Shown here piece by piece: positions 44,107 to 56,189 of a stretch of 64,000 bases of DNA. The position numbers and the translations under genes were made by a program. The notes under the pieces are model-generated. The model saw only the letters and a list, made by a program, of their open reading frames with translations, made no database searches and had not been told where the DNA came from. The stretch is from contig CM066727.1 in NCBI GenBank assembly GCA_033961575.1, positions 3,744,001 through 3,808,000 on the forward strand, given 5' to 3'. How positions within the stretch are numbered: the stretch's first letter is position 1; each line of letters begins with the position of its first letter. This DNA comes from Aselliscus stoliczkanus (lineage: Eukaryota > Chordata > Mammalia > Chiroptera > Hipposideridae).

Positions 44107-46389
44107 GACCTGTTTTCATGATGACTAATGTCATCACAGAAAAAAAAAATAGCCCCTCTAAGGACCTTTGGGAAGGATATATTCTAGAGAAACCCAAGAC
44201 CAAAGTGGAAAAATACTCCCTACCTATAAAGCAAAGCCTTTAAATAGGGCCCAGAGTGTAAAGTGACATCAACATAAATTAGTGCCTGAGATGCAGACAC
44301 AGATACATGTCCCCAAACGCAGCCACCCAGTGACAAGGAAGTCGTGCGTGTCGACTCCAGGCACCACAAAGAGAGGTGTTCAGCGGTGCCACAGCAGACA
44401 TATGGGAGAGCCACGATTCTGCCAGCTCCTACTGTAATTCAACCTGAAATTATCCTCCAATGGAAAAGCTAGTGACTTTAAAACTTTTCCAGCACTTTCC
44501 AAGGCAGCCGTCCAAGGACACCGAGGCCTCTGAGCAGACGGACAGACTGGGGCAATGCCACAGGCTTGCGAGGGGGGGAAGGGGAGAGAAGGGGGAGCAC
44601 TTTCCGAAAATGTAATTGTGAGAAAACGTACAGCGCTCATTGATGAAAAGTACTGCCTCTAATTAGTATTGAGAGATTATAATTAAAATTTAGCTCTTGA
44701 ACACATGCATATGCAAAGACTGGGAAAATTTTGGAAGAAGTAATGAAAATCCCTCTAGAAACCCCAAACCCTCCAAAACAGACTGTTACTAAGCAAGAAC
44801 TCTGCAGTAGGTAAAAAGCGGGCCAAAAAACTATCAATTAAAATATGTCTGTGGGCAGCATTTCCTTAGCACCATTAAGTGTGTCTGCAATCGCTTTAAC
44901 GAGGCTTAACAGAGGCTGTGGGCATGCGCCTAGGCACATGCGCGCACAAGGCCGCTGTACTGGAAACGGCGGGAGGTTCTCACCCCCTCGGCCTCACTTC
45001 ATTATTCCCAGTGTTGCTTTTCCAAATGCGCCACACCGAGAGTAGGTTTTCCCTGGTAGCAGCACTAGCTGCTTGCACAGCTCTAAGGGCACCCGTATTT
45101 GAGACCTTGGCAGCTAGGAAATCCTACCAGAGGGCAGTTCCCACACGGAGTGTCTAGGAGATGAGTACTCTGCTCCCCGAAACTATTGTGCAGACATGGG
45201 TGCAGGTTGTTTTCACAGTGCTTTAGCATTGGCGGACAGAAGAGGTATGCCCTTGCTTTCCTTGACGAATTCATCATCCCATATAGGGCAAAGATGCCTG
45301 AAATTAATAATAGCAGGAACAGCCAACAGACCTGAGGTCATTCACACTGACCAAAAATGGACTCAGAAACTTTTACTAGCATTCACGTCTGTTTCTCATA
45401 GTACCTTGTTTCATGTCATCACCATCAATCGTAGAAAATCACATTTCTCCTGCGGTGAAGTCAGGATAAACGCTGCACCACAGGAGCCGTGACCGCCTGG
45501 TATGGCTGGAGGCCGGGTACAGAGGCCGGGCTGTTGGCAAAGGGAAGTGACCTGGTGTGCAAGAGCGCTCACTGCTGGAGTGGCAGGGTCTGCTTAGCAC
45601 AAAAGCAGGGCTGCCACTCTGTCCCCGGTCAGATGCCATGGCTTCATGCTAGAGGCCTCTGCAGAGAACGCTGAAATGAAGAGCAATTAGGAAACACGCT
45701 AGAAACAGCCGCCTCTCTCTGCCCTCAGAAATGAGTGGAACATGTAATAGGCCAGGGGCATAGCAGGCTACAGAATGGAACGGGACAGAGGCAGACAAGG
45801 AGACATCCTCCCTGGAAGGCTGGGGCTGTGACACACGCGGAATCCTGAGCACTGAGCTGGGGGGCGGGTCCTGAGAACAGAAAGCAGCATGAGTTATAGA
45901 CAGGCCGGGGCCAGCCGTGCCTCCCGGGCCAGCAGCTCAGCGCCGGAGAGGGGGAATGCCTTGGTGTTGGCTTCCATGGTGTAAGCTCCTAGGGATGCTC
46001 GCTGTGTAACAGAAAGGAGAATTATGTTTAGGGGAAAAAAATAGGAATCCATAGAAACAGCCAAATTACTCTGAAAGGTCTGAGGATGACCTAGGCTGTA
46101 TCAGTAAGCTTTGAGGCAAACAGGAATCATCACAATCTCAGTCGAACTGAGGCGTGCCCTTCTCGTGACCAGAGATAAGGAACAAGGCAGGCCCAGGACC
46201 CGAAGGCCTCTAGAGAAATCAGCTGGACAAGGGGCACCGAACGACTGCTGGCCAGAGCAAGTCACATGGCCACATTCAACGTCAGTGAGAATGGAAGCGA
46301 CACACCCCTTAAAGGGCAAAGAGGTGAGAAATAGAGTGAAAATAATGAAACCTGTTACACATAATCTATAAAATCTATAAAACAGTTAA
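44107..46389. other. No gene or recognisable repeat
   Basis: Mixed unique sequence. The G-run cluster AGGGGGGGAAGGGGAGAGAAGGGGG at 44571-44595 has G-quadruplex potential. 44900-45000 and 45480-46000 are mildly GC-rich with short frames (45196-45492 plus, 98 codons) that match nothing known to me. Confidence 0.35.
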
Positions 46390-47250
46390 CAGTAGAATGT
46401 ACCCCTTACCAGATAGTAGGGTCTAAAATAAACAATGCAGCACTGCCAGTTAAATAGATCAACAAGACAAGTTGGAAAACCTCAAAATAGATGCACATAC
46501 ACAGGGTTCTCAGAGAACCCTGGTAAATAATAGAGATGACATTGCAAATCAGTCGGGGGAATGTCAGTATTGGTGCTAAGATACCAGATGAACCCTTGGG
46601 GGAAAAGTAATATCCATTTCCCAACTGACATCCAAGAAATACCAGCTGGACCAGGTTTTTAAACTTGAAAAGCTAAGACAAAGAGTATTCAAAGGGAAAA
46701 AGAATGTTTTGTTCTGTTTTTTAATGTTCTCTGGGAGAAGCCATTTCTGAGTAAGGCAAACAAGCCAGATGCCATAAAAGTAAAGACTGACAAATTTGAC
46801 TACAAAAATAAATAATTTCTGTGTGGCTAAAAAGAGTTCAAAGCGAAAAGACAAGAAACAAATTAGGAAAAGTATTGGCAATATTACCATAAAGGAAAGG
46901 TTCGTTTCCTGAGTACATAGTGATCTAAACATCAATAAGAAATGAACAATCCAAAAGAAATTGGACAAAAAATAAAGCAGAAAATTTACTTTACAAAGAA
47001 GAAATCTAAATGGATCTTAAACAAAAGGTCATAATTCTCGGTAATACTATAAATGCACAGTGATTCCAACGAGATGTGTTTTATCATTGAGGAATTTCCA
47101 ATCCATGAGAACACTCTGTATTGACAGATGCCAGAAATAATAGGTGCGCTCAGGAAGTACACAGCGGCCAGCCTTGGCGGAGTACTGAGCAGTGTCTGTC
47201 AACATTTAGAATTGAAACACCCTGTGGGCAAAAATTCTACTCCCCCAGTC
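46390..47250 (+). mobile_element. Old L1 ORF2 C-terminal region
   Basis: GTTAAATAGATCAACAAGACAAG, GAAATACCAGCTGGACCAGG, AAAATAAATAATTTCTGTGTGGCTAAAAAG, GGAAAAGTATTGGCAATATTACC, AATGAACAATCCAAAAGAAATTGGACAAAAAATAAAGCAG and TTGAAACACCCTGTGGGCAAAAATTCTACTCCC follow the C-terminal end of ORF2 in an old L1. No intact frame. Confidence 0.55.
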
Positions 47251-48334
47251 ATGATGAGCACATAAAACCAGTCAACCCTTTTTTTCCAGGAAGATGCGCG
47301 CCTACCCAGGGTGATGAACAAAGACCACTAACCTGGGCTCCTCAGGGGACAGGAGTTTTAGTGACCACCCTCACAGAGAACTTTCTCTCCATGACACCCG
47401 CAAGATAATTCTAGTTTTTGCAGAAAAATGACTATTCTAGATTTCAGTAGGATATTTACTCCTCACTGCAGGACAGTCTTAAAAATTCGATTCCCAGGAA
47501 TGGTGACTAGATCGACGTGCGCAAATATGAAATAATGTGGGCGCAAATACAGTCACTGCGTTCTTCCCCACTGGTCCCTCAGCATCGGATGGTTCCCAAT
47601 ACCTATTCATGTTTACACCATCACTCCATAAACGGCCCTTTTATTAGCCCTTTCTCAGAATGGAATAGGTATTTACCAACAGTCTTAAGTTCAGCAAGGG
47701 ATTGTTGGGTCTTTACTCAGAGATGAAACTTGCCCAGGCGCCACGAGCTGGGGCAGAGCTCATAAGTGGCATCAGCTGTCCACACCATTTTGGTGGCATT
47801 AACTTCTGGAGAATCATGGTGTTGCCAGAGGGAAGGAAACTGCAAGTAATAACCCATTTCCCAAAGATGACATTCTTCAGAGACCAGCTTAAAAGAGTCA
47901 CTTTGTCAATGAGTCTCATCCTGGTTATGGAAAGACATACTCTAAGCTCTCGAGGGCAGGAGGAAACTGGCCCCTTATCCTCAGGGACTCCCCGTCCTCT
48001 GCAGGTGAACAGCCCTCAGGCTGGTGTGACAACCTTGCCAGCGAGCCAGGTCTTCCACAGACCAATCTGAGGGACCAGGAGGAATGGAGCTTCAGAGGTC
48101 CACACATCAACCCATGTGAAACACCGAAATAAGCATCTAAGTGTCAATAAGCATTCAAGTTCACACACACACACACAAAGAGAGCAGGTAATTTCATACT
48201 AAATAAAAACAAACTGCTTTAGGATTACAGAAACAGACTAGAATATCAGATAAAAACACACATATCTAATAATAGGCAATGTGAATTGCTGTCTACGTAC
48301 ATATTTGGCTCATAGCCCATGACAGCCTCGCCCG
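47251..48334. other. No gene or recognisable repeat
   Basis: A 122-codon plus frame at 47702-48070 has no recognisable domain. A short (CA)n run lies at 48162-48177. Confidence 0.35.
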
Positions 48335-49112
48335 GCTTCCCCTTCACTAATCTGACAAGGATTTATTGAGACCTTCCACCTTCTGGGCGTTGTGGACAAC
48401 AGAGGCAAAACCCCCTGCCCTCATGGAGCTTACATGCTAATGGGGACATGCAGCAAACAAACAAAATAAATAGATAAGCCCAGCACAGCAGAAGCTGGAA
48501 ACGCCCAAGTGAGAAGAAAACGAACAGTGTTGGGGTTCCTGGGAGGCAGCTGCAACCTCAAACTGGATGGCCAGGGAAGGCCTTGCGGAGAAAGCAACTT
48601 TTGGTCCAGGCACTGAGGAGGTGAGCAGCCGGAGCCTGGGGGAGAGAATTCGGGCGGAAGCAGCAGCCAGTGCAAAGGCAGGACCGTGTCAGAACATCAG
48701 AGTGGCGGGAACGGTGGGAACTGGGCAGGCTGGCAGGGAGGGGAGCAGAGGGAGCCGGGCGTCTGACGTAGGGCGTGTGGTCCAGGCGGACTCGGGCATC
48801 TCCAGGTGAAACGAAGGATCACTGGGGGATTCGGAGCAAAGCGGGAACGAGTCTCACTAGCTTAGGCTTTCCAGGGTTCCTCTGGCTGCTGTGTGGAGAC
48901 AGATCGCAGGGTCCAGAACTGACGCAGGGGAGAGGTGCAGAGGTGGCCGAACTAATCCAGGGGGAGGTGCAGAGGTGACCGAACTAATCCAGGGGGAGGT
49001 GCAGAGGTGACCGAACTAATCCAGGGGGAGGTGCAGAGGTGACCGAACTAATCCAGGGGGAGGTGACAACAGTCGGGCATAGAGCGTGGCTCGGTGGGAT
49101 ATAAATGGGGGG
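48335..49112 (-). mobile_element. L2 3' region, antisense (left part)
   Basis: On the plus strand: GGATTTATTGAGACC, CCCCCTGCCCTCATGGAGCTTACATGCTAATGGGGACATGC, GGCCAGGGAAGGCCTTGCGGAG, GAGGTGAGCAGCCGG, AGTGCAAAGGCAGGACC, then CTCTGGCTGCTGTGTGGAGACAGATCGCAGGGTCCAG. This is antisense L2 from its 3' end into terminal ORF2. It contains the 32-bp minisatellite and is cut at 49112 by an LTR, resuming at 49463. Confidence 0.85.
48933..49064 (+). repeat. 32-bp minisatellite, four copies, born inside L2
   Basis: The unit AGGTGCAGAGGTGACCGAAC followed by TAATCCAGGGGG starts at 48933, 48965, 48997 and 49029, spacing exactly 32, and a partial fifth copy begins at 49061. The first copy differs only by GGCC for GACC; the others are identical. 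The TAATCCAGG core equals the L2 phrase at that point, so one L2 segment has been tandemly amplified. Near-identity implies recent expansion or homogenisation. Confidence 0.95.
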
Positions 49113-49462
49113 TGTCTCAGTCAGCTTGGGCAGCTACAGCAGCTGACCCACAGACTAGGTGGCCCGTATTTCTCAGTCCTGGGAGCTGGACGTGTGATGA
49201 GGGGCCAGCACGCTTGCATTTGGTGAGGACCCCCTTGCAGACTGCAGACAGCCCACTACTCCTGCATCCCCACCTGGCAGAGCAGGCAGCGGGGTAAGAG
49301 CCCACCTGGGACGCTCATCATGGCACTGATTTCATTCAGGGGGCTTTGCTCTCAGGACTGCATCTCATTCTAATCACCTCCCAAAGAGGCCACCTCCTCC
49401 TATTGGTGGGCGATCAGGGTTTTAACATACGAATTTGGGGAGAACATAAGCCTTTGGTCCAG
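49113..49462 (-). mobile_element. MaLR LTR, antisense, inserted in L2
   Basis: GTCTCAGTCAGCTTGGGCAGCTACAGCAGCTGACCCACAGACTAGGTGGCC, TTTCTCAGTCCTGGGAGCTGGACG, TCTCATTCTAATCACCTCCCAAAGAGGCCACCTCC and GGTTTTAACATACGAATTTGGGGAGAACATAAGCC mark an antisense MaLR LTR. It splits the L2 whose parts flank it. Confidence 0.8.
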
Positions 49463-49620
49463 AATGGTCGGATTCTGGGTATATTGATGAGAGAATGGGC
49501 ATTTGCTGATGAGTAGCTGTGGCTGAGTGAGAAAGACACGAATGATGAGATTCTTAGCCCAAGTAACTAAAAGGTGGAACCTCTTCAAAGACACCTTTGA
49601 AGATGCCATACCCAAACCCA
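49463..49620 (-). mobile_element. L2, antisense (right part)
   Basis: GGTCGGATTCTGGGTATATTGATGAGAGAATGGGCATTTGCTGATGAGTAGC...GAGTGAGAAAGACACGAATGATGAGATTCTTAGCCCAAGTAACT continues the L2 ORF2 region exactly where the left part stopped. Confidence 0.75.
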
Positions 49621-49639
49621 CGCCAGCTCTGAAAATTAT

Positions 49640-51010
49640 AAGAAACCTTGTTTGGAAAACAATCTAAGTATACAGATCAAAAGTGATTACCAATTTCCAG
49701 GGGAAAAAAAATAATTAAAAAGCTAAGTCCAGCCAAATACATCCAGGAAGTTTTTGAATTCCAAGGACATAGAAAAAAAATATTTTAAAAACATCCAGGC
49801 ATTAACCAAAAAAGTTACCTACAAAGGCAGAAAGTCAGACTTCGCCTCTGCTCTAAATTTAAGATGACAACCAAGGCAGATCTAAAGAGTTTTGATGGGT
49901 AACGATGTGATCCAAGAATTTGCTACACAACCAAGTGATCTTTTATACATGAAAAAAAAATTTTTTTCTCAGATATACAAAGAAAGCCTCAGAAAAGATC
50001 CCACCCATATGAATCAGCATAAATTACTTGACTGCATGCATATAAATTTAGAATGGAGAAGTCATACTATTAAATAACTGAGACAATATTTACTTTTACC
50101 TCCTTGGAATCTATAAAAAAATAATAATCTTGAATGCAAACATTTACAAATACACATGTCACACTGTGGTTATCAATAGCAAAAATATAACTATACACAA
50201 CCTCAGTCCCAAAGTGTGGGTAATGTCGGGGGTGGTATACAATTTAGCCAATAAAAGCTCTAATGGCGTCAACTTGTAATACTGTGAGGGAATGATTTTA
50301 ATGTGATATTCAGAAAAAAAGAACAATGCAAAGATTTATATATGCCATAATACTACGTAAAGAAAATGTGTAAGGTAAAAGTATTAGAAAGAACTATCTC
50401 AAAATACTAAGAGACAGTCTCAGAACATCGAGACTATTTGTCTTTTTTCCCCTGTTTTTACTTTTCTGTATTTTCCTTATGTGCCATTTTTATGATCAGG
50501 AAAAATAACAAGAAAGTGTTAAGGCAATAGTGTGGGACCTAAAGGCTAGAGAAGAAAGGTGAAACATGTTGGTGATAGCAGCTCGTGAATCTGAGGACTG
50601 AACAAATAGCAGAAACCGGAATCGGGTATAACTGAAAAAGATGTTAACAGAATGAAAAGTCTAGAAGTTACGTGGGCTAGCCATGCCTCAAGTAAAAGCT
50701 AACAAATGTAAACGGATGACAAGACCAATACTGATAAAATTCTTCAGTACTAAGAATAAAGAATGTTCTGCCCTTTGAAACACAAACGGGAGAGAAACAG
50801 ATATGAAATGAGGGAGCAGATGGGAGGGGCAGGGGAGGGTAGCCAGAGATGCTTTCAAAGCAGCGTGACTTTGGGCTTCTCTACTCCAAATCTTTAGTAT
50901 GAGAATATAAGGGTATAACTGTCTAAGACTCCTTTAAGAAAGAGTTTGTGATCCAAGAATGCCAGGAGTTGAACAAAGCCAAACTGTCATTTACATGTGA
51001 AGGCAAAAGC
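49640..51010 (+). mobile_element. HAL1-like fossil sequence
   Basis: Decayed A-rich sequence. The phrases GTGATCCAAGAATTTGCTACACAACCAAGTGATC (49908) and GTGATCCAAGAATGCCAGGAGTTGAACAAAGCCAAACTG...AAGGCAAAAG (50950) both recall the end of HAL1 ORF1, where the protein-coding text reads that tails of a VIQE-type peptide follow. Two such ends suggest two copies. Assignment is by wording, not alignment. Confidence 0.4.
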
Positions 51011-51989
51011 GACAGGTGGCTGAGATCCAAGACCCCCACTGATATGCCTTCTCTGTGGGGGTGAGTGGCAGGCGACACACAAGCCCGGAGGTGGGGGGTG
51101 GGCAGAGGGAGATGGCCTCACATGGCTGCAGAGCCTACTGATGGGATGAATAAACCCATCACACAATGTAGAGAAACGAAACCATGACTGTGGGTTGTCT
51201 ATTCCTGACAGAGACCAACAGCCAATAAAACCAAGCAGGGAGGGGAGCGCTGCTAATTAGTATAATTGGCTCTAGTAATCGATGAAACAGACATGGGATC
51301 TTTTTTAAAGGATGGAGAAAAGTCTCATTTCAAGTCCACAAATTAAGCTGATGATGAAAAGAAAAAGAGTCAGGGGATAGAAAGGGGAAACAAGCTAGCT
51401 AAATGGCTGAAAACATCTTTATTTTCACACAAAGAAATGAAAAGTTACCGGATGGAGATGCAACCGGCAGACAGCAACAGGCAATGCTCTTTTCAGCCAA
51501 CAGCAGACCGACTCCTGATACCCAATGAGGTCTCAGAACTGAGTATTTTGGTGTCGCCCACACCTCAGGTGAACTTGCCACTGGGAGCCTCTTGCCCAGA
51601 TGCCCGGATGTGAGGGCCCAACGACAACGTACTAAAAGCTGAGTATAAGGAATAGGATCTCAAGTCGACTTCGGCAGAAGCTTTCCTTGTAAAGGCAGTC
51701 AACACCACCTGATGACTGTCGATTGTACATAGGACTTTCACATCTCCACCTGGTTCTTAGCAACCTCATGAGGCAATGACTACCGTGACATGACCCAATA
51801 AATCTGGGGTTCAGCAAACACACAGTAGGGCCCAGCCTCAGTCTCTGGCCTCTGGCAGCAAAAGCCTGGTGCTTGTCATGACTCTCATGTCCCTTTGCCT
51901 GGAAGAAAAGGGCTTCTACCCCTGTCTGTTCCCCAAACCTAAAAGAGGATCCCTGAGACTTACTCCTGGGCAGGAATAAGATGAGCCAC
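51011..51989. other. No gene or recognisable repeat
   Basis: GGTGGGGGGTGGGCAGAGGGAG at 51090-51111 is G-rich. No frame or repeat is recognised. Confidence 0.35.
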
Positions 51990-52295
51990 CACTATTCACC
52001 ACGGGCTCAAGTCCTGAGCTCTAACAGTCTGGAGACCGCAAGTCCAAGACGGAGGCCCCGGCAGACGGGGGGCCGGTGAGGGCTTCCTTCTGGCTCGCAG
52101 ACGGCCTCTTCTTGCTGTGACCTCACGGGCGGAGCGGGAAGGGCGCTCTGGGCTGTCCGCTGGACAGGCACAGACCCCATTCTGGGCAGCCGTCTCCTAG
52201 GATTTGACCACCTCCTGACACCATCACTTCGGGGGCTAGGATTCAATAGATGGATTTGGGGGGCAGGCACAGGCATGCATCCTATAGCAGGGTAC
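51990..52295 (-). mobile_element. MaLR LTR, antisense, diverged
   Basis: GAGCTCTAACAGTCTGGAGACCGCAAGTCCAAGACGGAGGCCCCGGCAGACGGGG, CTCGCAGACGGCCTCTTCTTGCTGTGACCTCACGG, GACCACCTCCTGACACCATCACTTCGGGGGCTAGGATTCAATAGATGGATTTGGGGGGCAGGCACAGGC give the antisense order. The overlapping 107-codon minus frame is incidental. Confidence 0.75.
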
Positions 52296-53989
52296 AGTGG
52301 AAACCGGCTGGTGAAGACCCTCCCGCACAATGAGCTCCTGCGGTTCCACTGATGCTCAGAGGCTGCTGGAAAGACAGCTGAGGACCGGGGCCTGCACCCA
52401 CCCGAGAAATCCTTCTTTCACCCAGCACTGGTGGTTCACAGGAGGACAGTAGTCAAGGCCCCGGATCCCCCCCAGGCTCCACCTCCCCCTGGGTCTCAGT
52501 CTGTGTTTCCAGCAAGGCAGCCACCAGCCATCTGTGGCCACATGACATGTGTCTGGGCTGAGCCGACATAAGTTGTAAGAGTGAAATAGGCCGCGGTGCC
52601 CAGACAGTGTATCAAAAAATATAAAACATCTGTATGTTTATATTGATCGTACGTTGAAATGATGACCTTTTGAGTATACCGTGTTAAGTAAAATCTGTTA
52701 GTAAAATTAATTTCACCTGGTTGCTCCTTCACTTTTTAAAATACGACCACTAGGAAATCTGAAGTAACATATGTAGCTTATATCTGTGACTGACGTCGCA
52801 TTTCTTCAGGACAGAGCTGGTCTAAGTAGTTCTTCACCGGTTACAGGCGAGCAATCAACCTTCCGAAAGGCGCCACGGTCTGGTGCACAGACTGCCGCTC
52901 TCAGCGGCGAGCACTCACAGGGACCCCCAGGACGGCCGCATGGATGGCGGGGCCCCGCCTGCAAAGTGCCTGATTCAGCGGGGCTGGGCAGGCTACGTAA
53001 TCACATTTGTCCTAAGTTCCCAGGTGACACAGGTGCCAAAGGGCTCGGAACCAGACGGCAGAGCCACTATTCCAGCACCTGGTCAGGTCTACCTCAGCAC
53101 CTCCTGGGACCGGAGAATGGCTTTGAGAAAAAGGGTTTCTTTGAGTTGTCTGGCACTTCCGGTTAGCAATCACAACCTTATTTGAAAAACAAAATAAAAC
53201 TTTAGAATACACGCCATTCACAGATTTATTCCAGGACCTCACAACAAACGTGGTGAAGGTCCTAGGATGCTATCTAGTCTTACAAGGGCGATCATCAGGT
53301 GAACTGCTGCCCAAGGAAGCCCCATGAATCTTGTGTAGAATAACCCAGAAACCACGGCCACAGCGGGCCACGTTTAGTGCTCAGGTTACTAGTCAGGGGA
53401 CACTGTCACGAAACAAAGCAGGGAAATAAGGCAGAGGATTTCCTACTGAAGCCTGGACTTTGAAACACACTATCTCCCTCCACGCCCACGGCCTGGCACG
53501 CTGCTGAACACACGGCGTAACCCGTCACTGTAGGCGGGTTAGTATGTCGCTCTCCTTTCTCCTGAGACACTCAAGACCTCACGTCACTGCACAAAGGGAG
53601 TCCAGCCCAGTGCCCCCTCCTCCTGGTGGAAGCCAGGCGTCTCTGAGCCATTGTTTAGGGTTCATCTGTTCCCTGAAATCTGGACCAGCCTCTCCCAAAC
53701 AGGGATCTAAGGTCAGCCAGCTTAGGTCAACCACCAGGCAAGCCTAGGAGAGCGGGCCCCTGCTAGCCGGCCACCAACTAGCTCACTGAGCTCCATGTTG
53801 TCTTTATCTTGTACCACTAAAGGATTCCATGTCTTAATGCCATTTCTGGGACATTATAAAGCTAGGCTCTGCTGTGTTCAGAGGACACAGGCCTGCCATC
53901 TCTGCCTGTCACCAGGAAAATGCAGTGGCATTCATTTTTATAGCTTAGGTAGAAAGGTTGTGTTTTAAATTTAGTTTTCCCAGTTCATT
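52296..53989. other. No gene or recognisable repeat
   Basis: Moderately GC-rich unique sequence. The 126-codon plus frame 52786-53166 and the overlapping frame 52883-53185 show no domain. A short AAAAACAAAATAAAAC stretch near 53184-53200 has no associated retrogene that I can see. Confidence 0.35.
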
Positions 53990-54262
53990 CTCAACGCAAT
54001 TCTATTTCTACAAAGTCCATGCCACTCATTTCTAATGTTTCTTACATCAACTTACATTTTCTTCTTCATAAATTGGACAAAAGTTTCCCTATGCTATTGG
54101 TTCTTTCCAAACGCCAGGCTTTTTGTTTTATTAATCAATACCCTTTTATTGTTTGTTGTCTATTTTTATGGGCTTTGGCTTTGAACTTCGGTAATTGCTT
54201 CTTACCTTTACTTCGTTTAGATTTGCTTTACTAGCCTTTTTCTCGAAAAGGACACAATGGAA
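53990..54262 (-). mobile_element. Old L1 ORF2 fragment, antisense
   Basis: GGTTCTTTCCAAACGCCAGGCTTTTTGTTTTATTAATCAATACCC, TTGTCTATTTTTATGGGC, CTTACCTTTACTTCGTTTAGATTTGCTTTACTAGCC and TTTTTCTCGAAAAGG follow the reverse complement of the L1 linker between endonuclease and RT. Confidence 0.6.
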
Positions 54263-55485
54263 CTGTGTGACTGTGGAGGCTTAATTCGCCCCCACGGGTG
54301 CTCGGCTGCCGATCCTCTAGCTCAGAATTTTGCAGAATGCCTGAACACTAAGCTGCTTTCTTTGCCTGGCTCACTGGCTCCTGGAAGTAAATTGTCAGTG
54401 CTGCCTCATTAGGGAGAAAACTAACACAGAGCTTGGCGAGCGCTCAGACTCGCCACCCCCTCCATCCACATGGACCCAACGCGGCCAGTCGGAGACACAA
54501 ACAGCCATCGTCCTCACTGGTTCCCACGGAATTCTTCGCCAAGTCTCAGACACAGGGCTTTGCTTACTGAGGACACTGAAAAATGGTGTGAAAAGAAAAT
54601 GAAAAGGAACTTGGTTCTGCCTAAGACCTCGGCATTTGTTTGCTGCCTTTTTAGATAAGGGAATGTGCAGAGCAGCGTGAGGGCTGCTGGCCAGAGGCCA
54701 AGGCCCCTGCAGACATGTGGAGTGGTGCCCAGAAATGGCATTTGTGGGGCCGGCCTGGCAGAGGACAGCTCAGCAGCCACTGTCATGTTGGGTGCAGGGG
54801 GCCTCGAAAGTCCATGGGAGGGTTTCCAAGATGAGCCCCTGAACTGTAGGCGGAAGTCTGTACACACGTGCACACCCCAGGGAGAACCCCACCTTTCAGC
54901 ACTTTCTCAGAGATCCAGGACCCATAGCCAAGGAGGGATGGGAGGAGCCAGGCAAGCAGGGTGCAAACCTCTGCAAAAACAGACCAAGTTTAAAACCTGC
55001 CTTCACTTCAGAATTGAGGGACCCAAAGTGACTCAGGGGACAGGACCCAAGGACTTCGCCTTCCTGCTCCACCCTGCAGGCGCCCTCCTGGCATTTCAAA
55101 GGAACACCACACTGGGCACAGCCAATTGCCAGATGGAACCTGATTAGGCAGAAATTATCTCTCCTTCTACCTTACCTTTTTCCTTGTGCATCCATTGTTT
55201 TGGGGTTTTTAATTCTGAAACACTAGTGGTCTCTTTCTTCCCGCATTTCTAATCTTACTTCCGTCCCGGATTTCATGCCTCACAGGTACATCGGTTCAGG
55301 ATCACACACCCTGGAGGAGTGACTCCTGTCAGAGTGACATACAGTGCCTAGGCGCTGCGGCATTCACACCTTGGAAATCAACTGCCTGACCATTACGGAT
55401 TTTCACCTGGTAGGTATGGCAAGTTCATAAACAAGTGACATGAAGAAGAATAAAGGTATCATGAGAGAAATACATGTGAATGCTC
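54263..55485. other. No gene established; 160-codon plus frame at 54665-55147
   Basis: The 160-codon frame starts MQSSVRAAGQRPRPLQTCGV and is Gly/Ala/Pro/Arg-rich. There is no domain, signal peptide or membrane segment, and no splice context. Base composition alone explains it. Confidence 0.3.
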
Positions 55486-55610
55486 TCAGAAGAGAGAAAT
55501 GATACCCCGTTGAAAGCAATCAGAGAGGCTTCCTAGAAGAGGTGTTCCTTCCCGGCCTTGGAAAACAGCAGGATCCCTAGATAACAGTGAGTAAGGGAAT
55601 TAAGCTGATG
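55486..55610 (-). mobile_element. L2 fragment, antisense
   Basis: GCAATCAGAGAGGCTTCCTAGAAGAGGTGTTCCTTCCCGGCCTTGG follows the antisense L2 phrase with GGAAGGCTTCCTGGAGGAGGTG. Short. Confidence 0.5.
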
Positions 55611-56189
55611 CTTAGGTTTTATTTAGGGAACTTGTTGAAACCCTAAAGGTAGATGGTGGCTACTGCACAGAGTCCCTGGCATGGAAGAATCTAATACAGT
55701 GAGTGGACTTGCTGGCTGTGATTAGTTGTATATATTCATAATCATAATAAATCTGTCTTTCATCATTCTCCTCGCTTAATCCTTAATTAAAACACAGCTA
55801 ACTAAGGAACCTGGGACAAAGTCTTCCACATGTGGGATTTTTCTCCTGTACCTAATGCTTGCCCTTTCAAATGTCAATTATCTTTTCCTCTTTTTTGGAT
55901 TATAAGTCTTTCTAAATGCCATTAAACTCACCTGCTATCATCAGTATCCCCTCAATACATAAGCTTCTGACTCTCTTTGCACATGGATATCTCCAGAGGT
56001 TATTCTGAATGATGTCCCTCAGGGTGCTTTGGGCAACTCTTTCCTCCCCTGGGAGCTTCTAGGCCCAGCTGGATTCAGAGGGAGCCATCAGATTCCACCT
56101 TGGTGCTAATTCACGTTCCCCCCCAACCCTAGTGTCTGTCTTACACTTCACATCATTGTAGCCCCTGCCTGAAAAGCTTTACCGTTTAT
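55611..56189. other. No gene; AT-rich to mixed
   Basis: Nothing recognised; may include decayed upstream L2 near its right end. Confidence 0.35.

Noticed and set aside
48933..49064. Regular 32-base repeats, similar in length to a CRISPR repeat
   Set aside because: Copies are directly adjacent with no spacers, lie inside an L2 and in a mammalian genome; it is a minisatellite.
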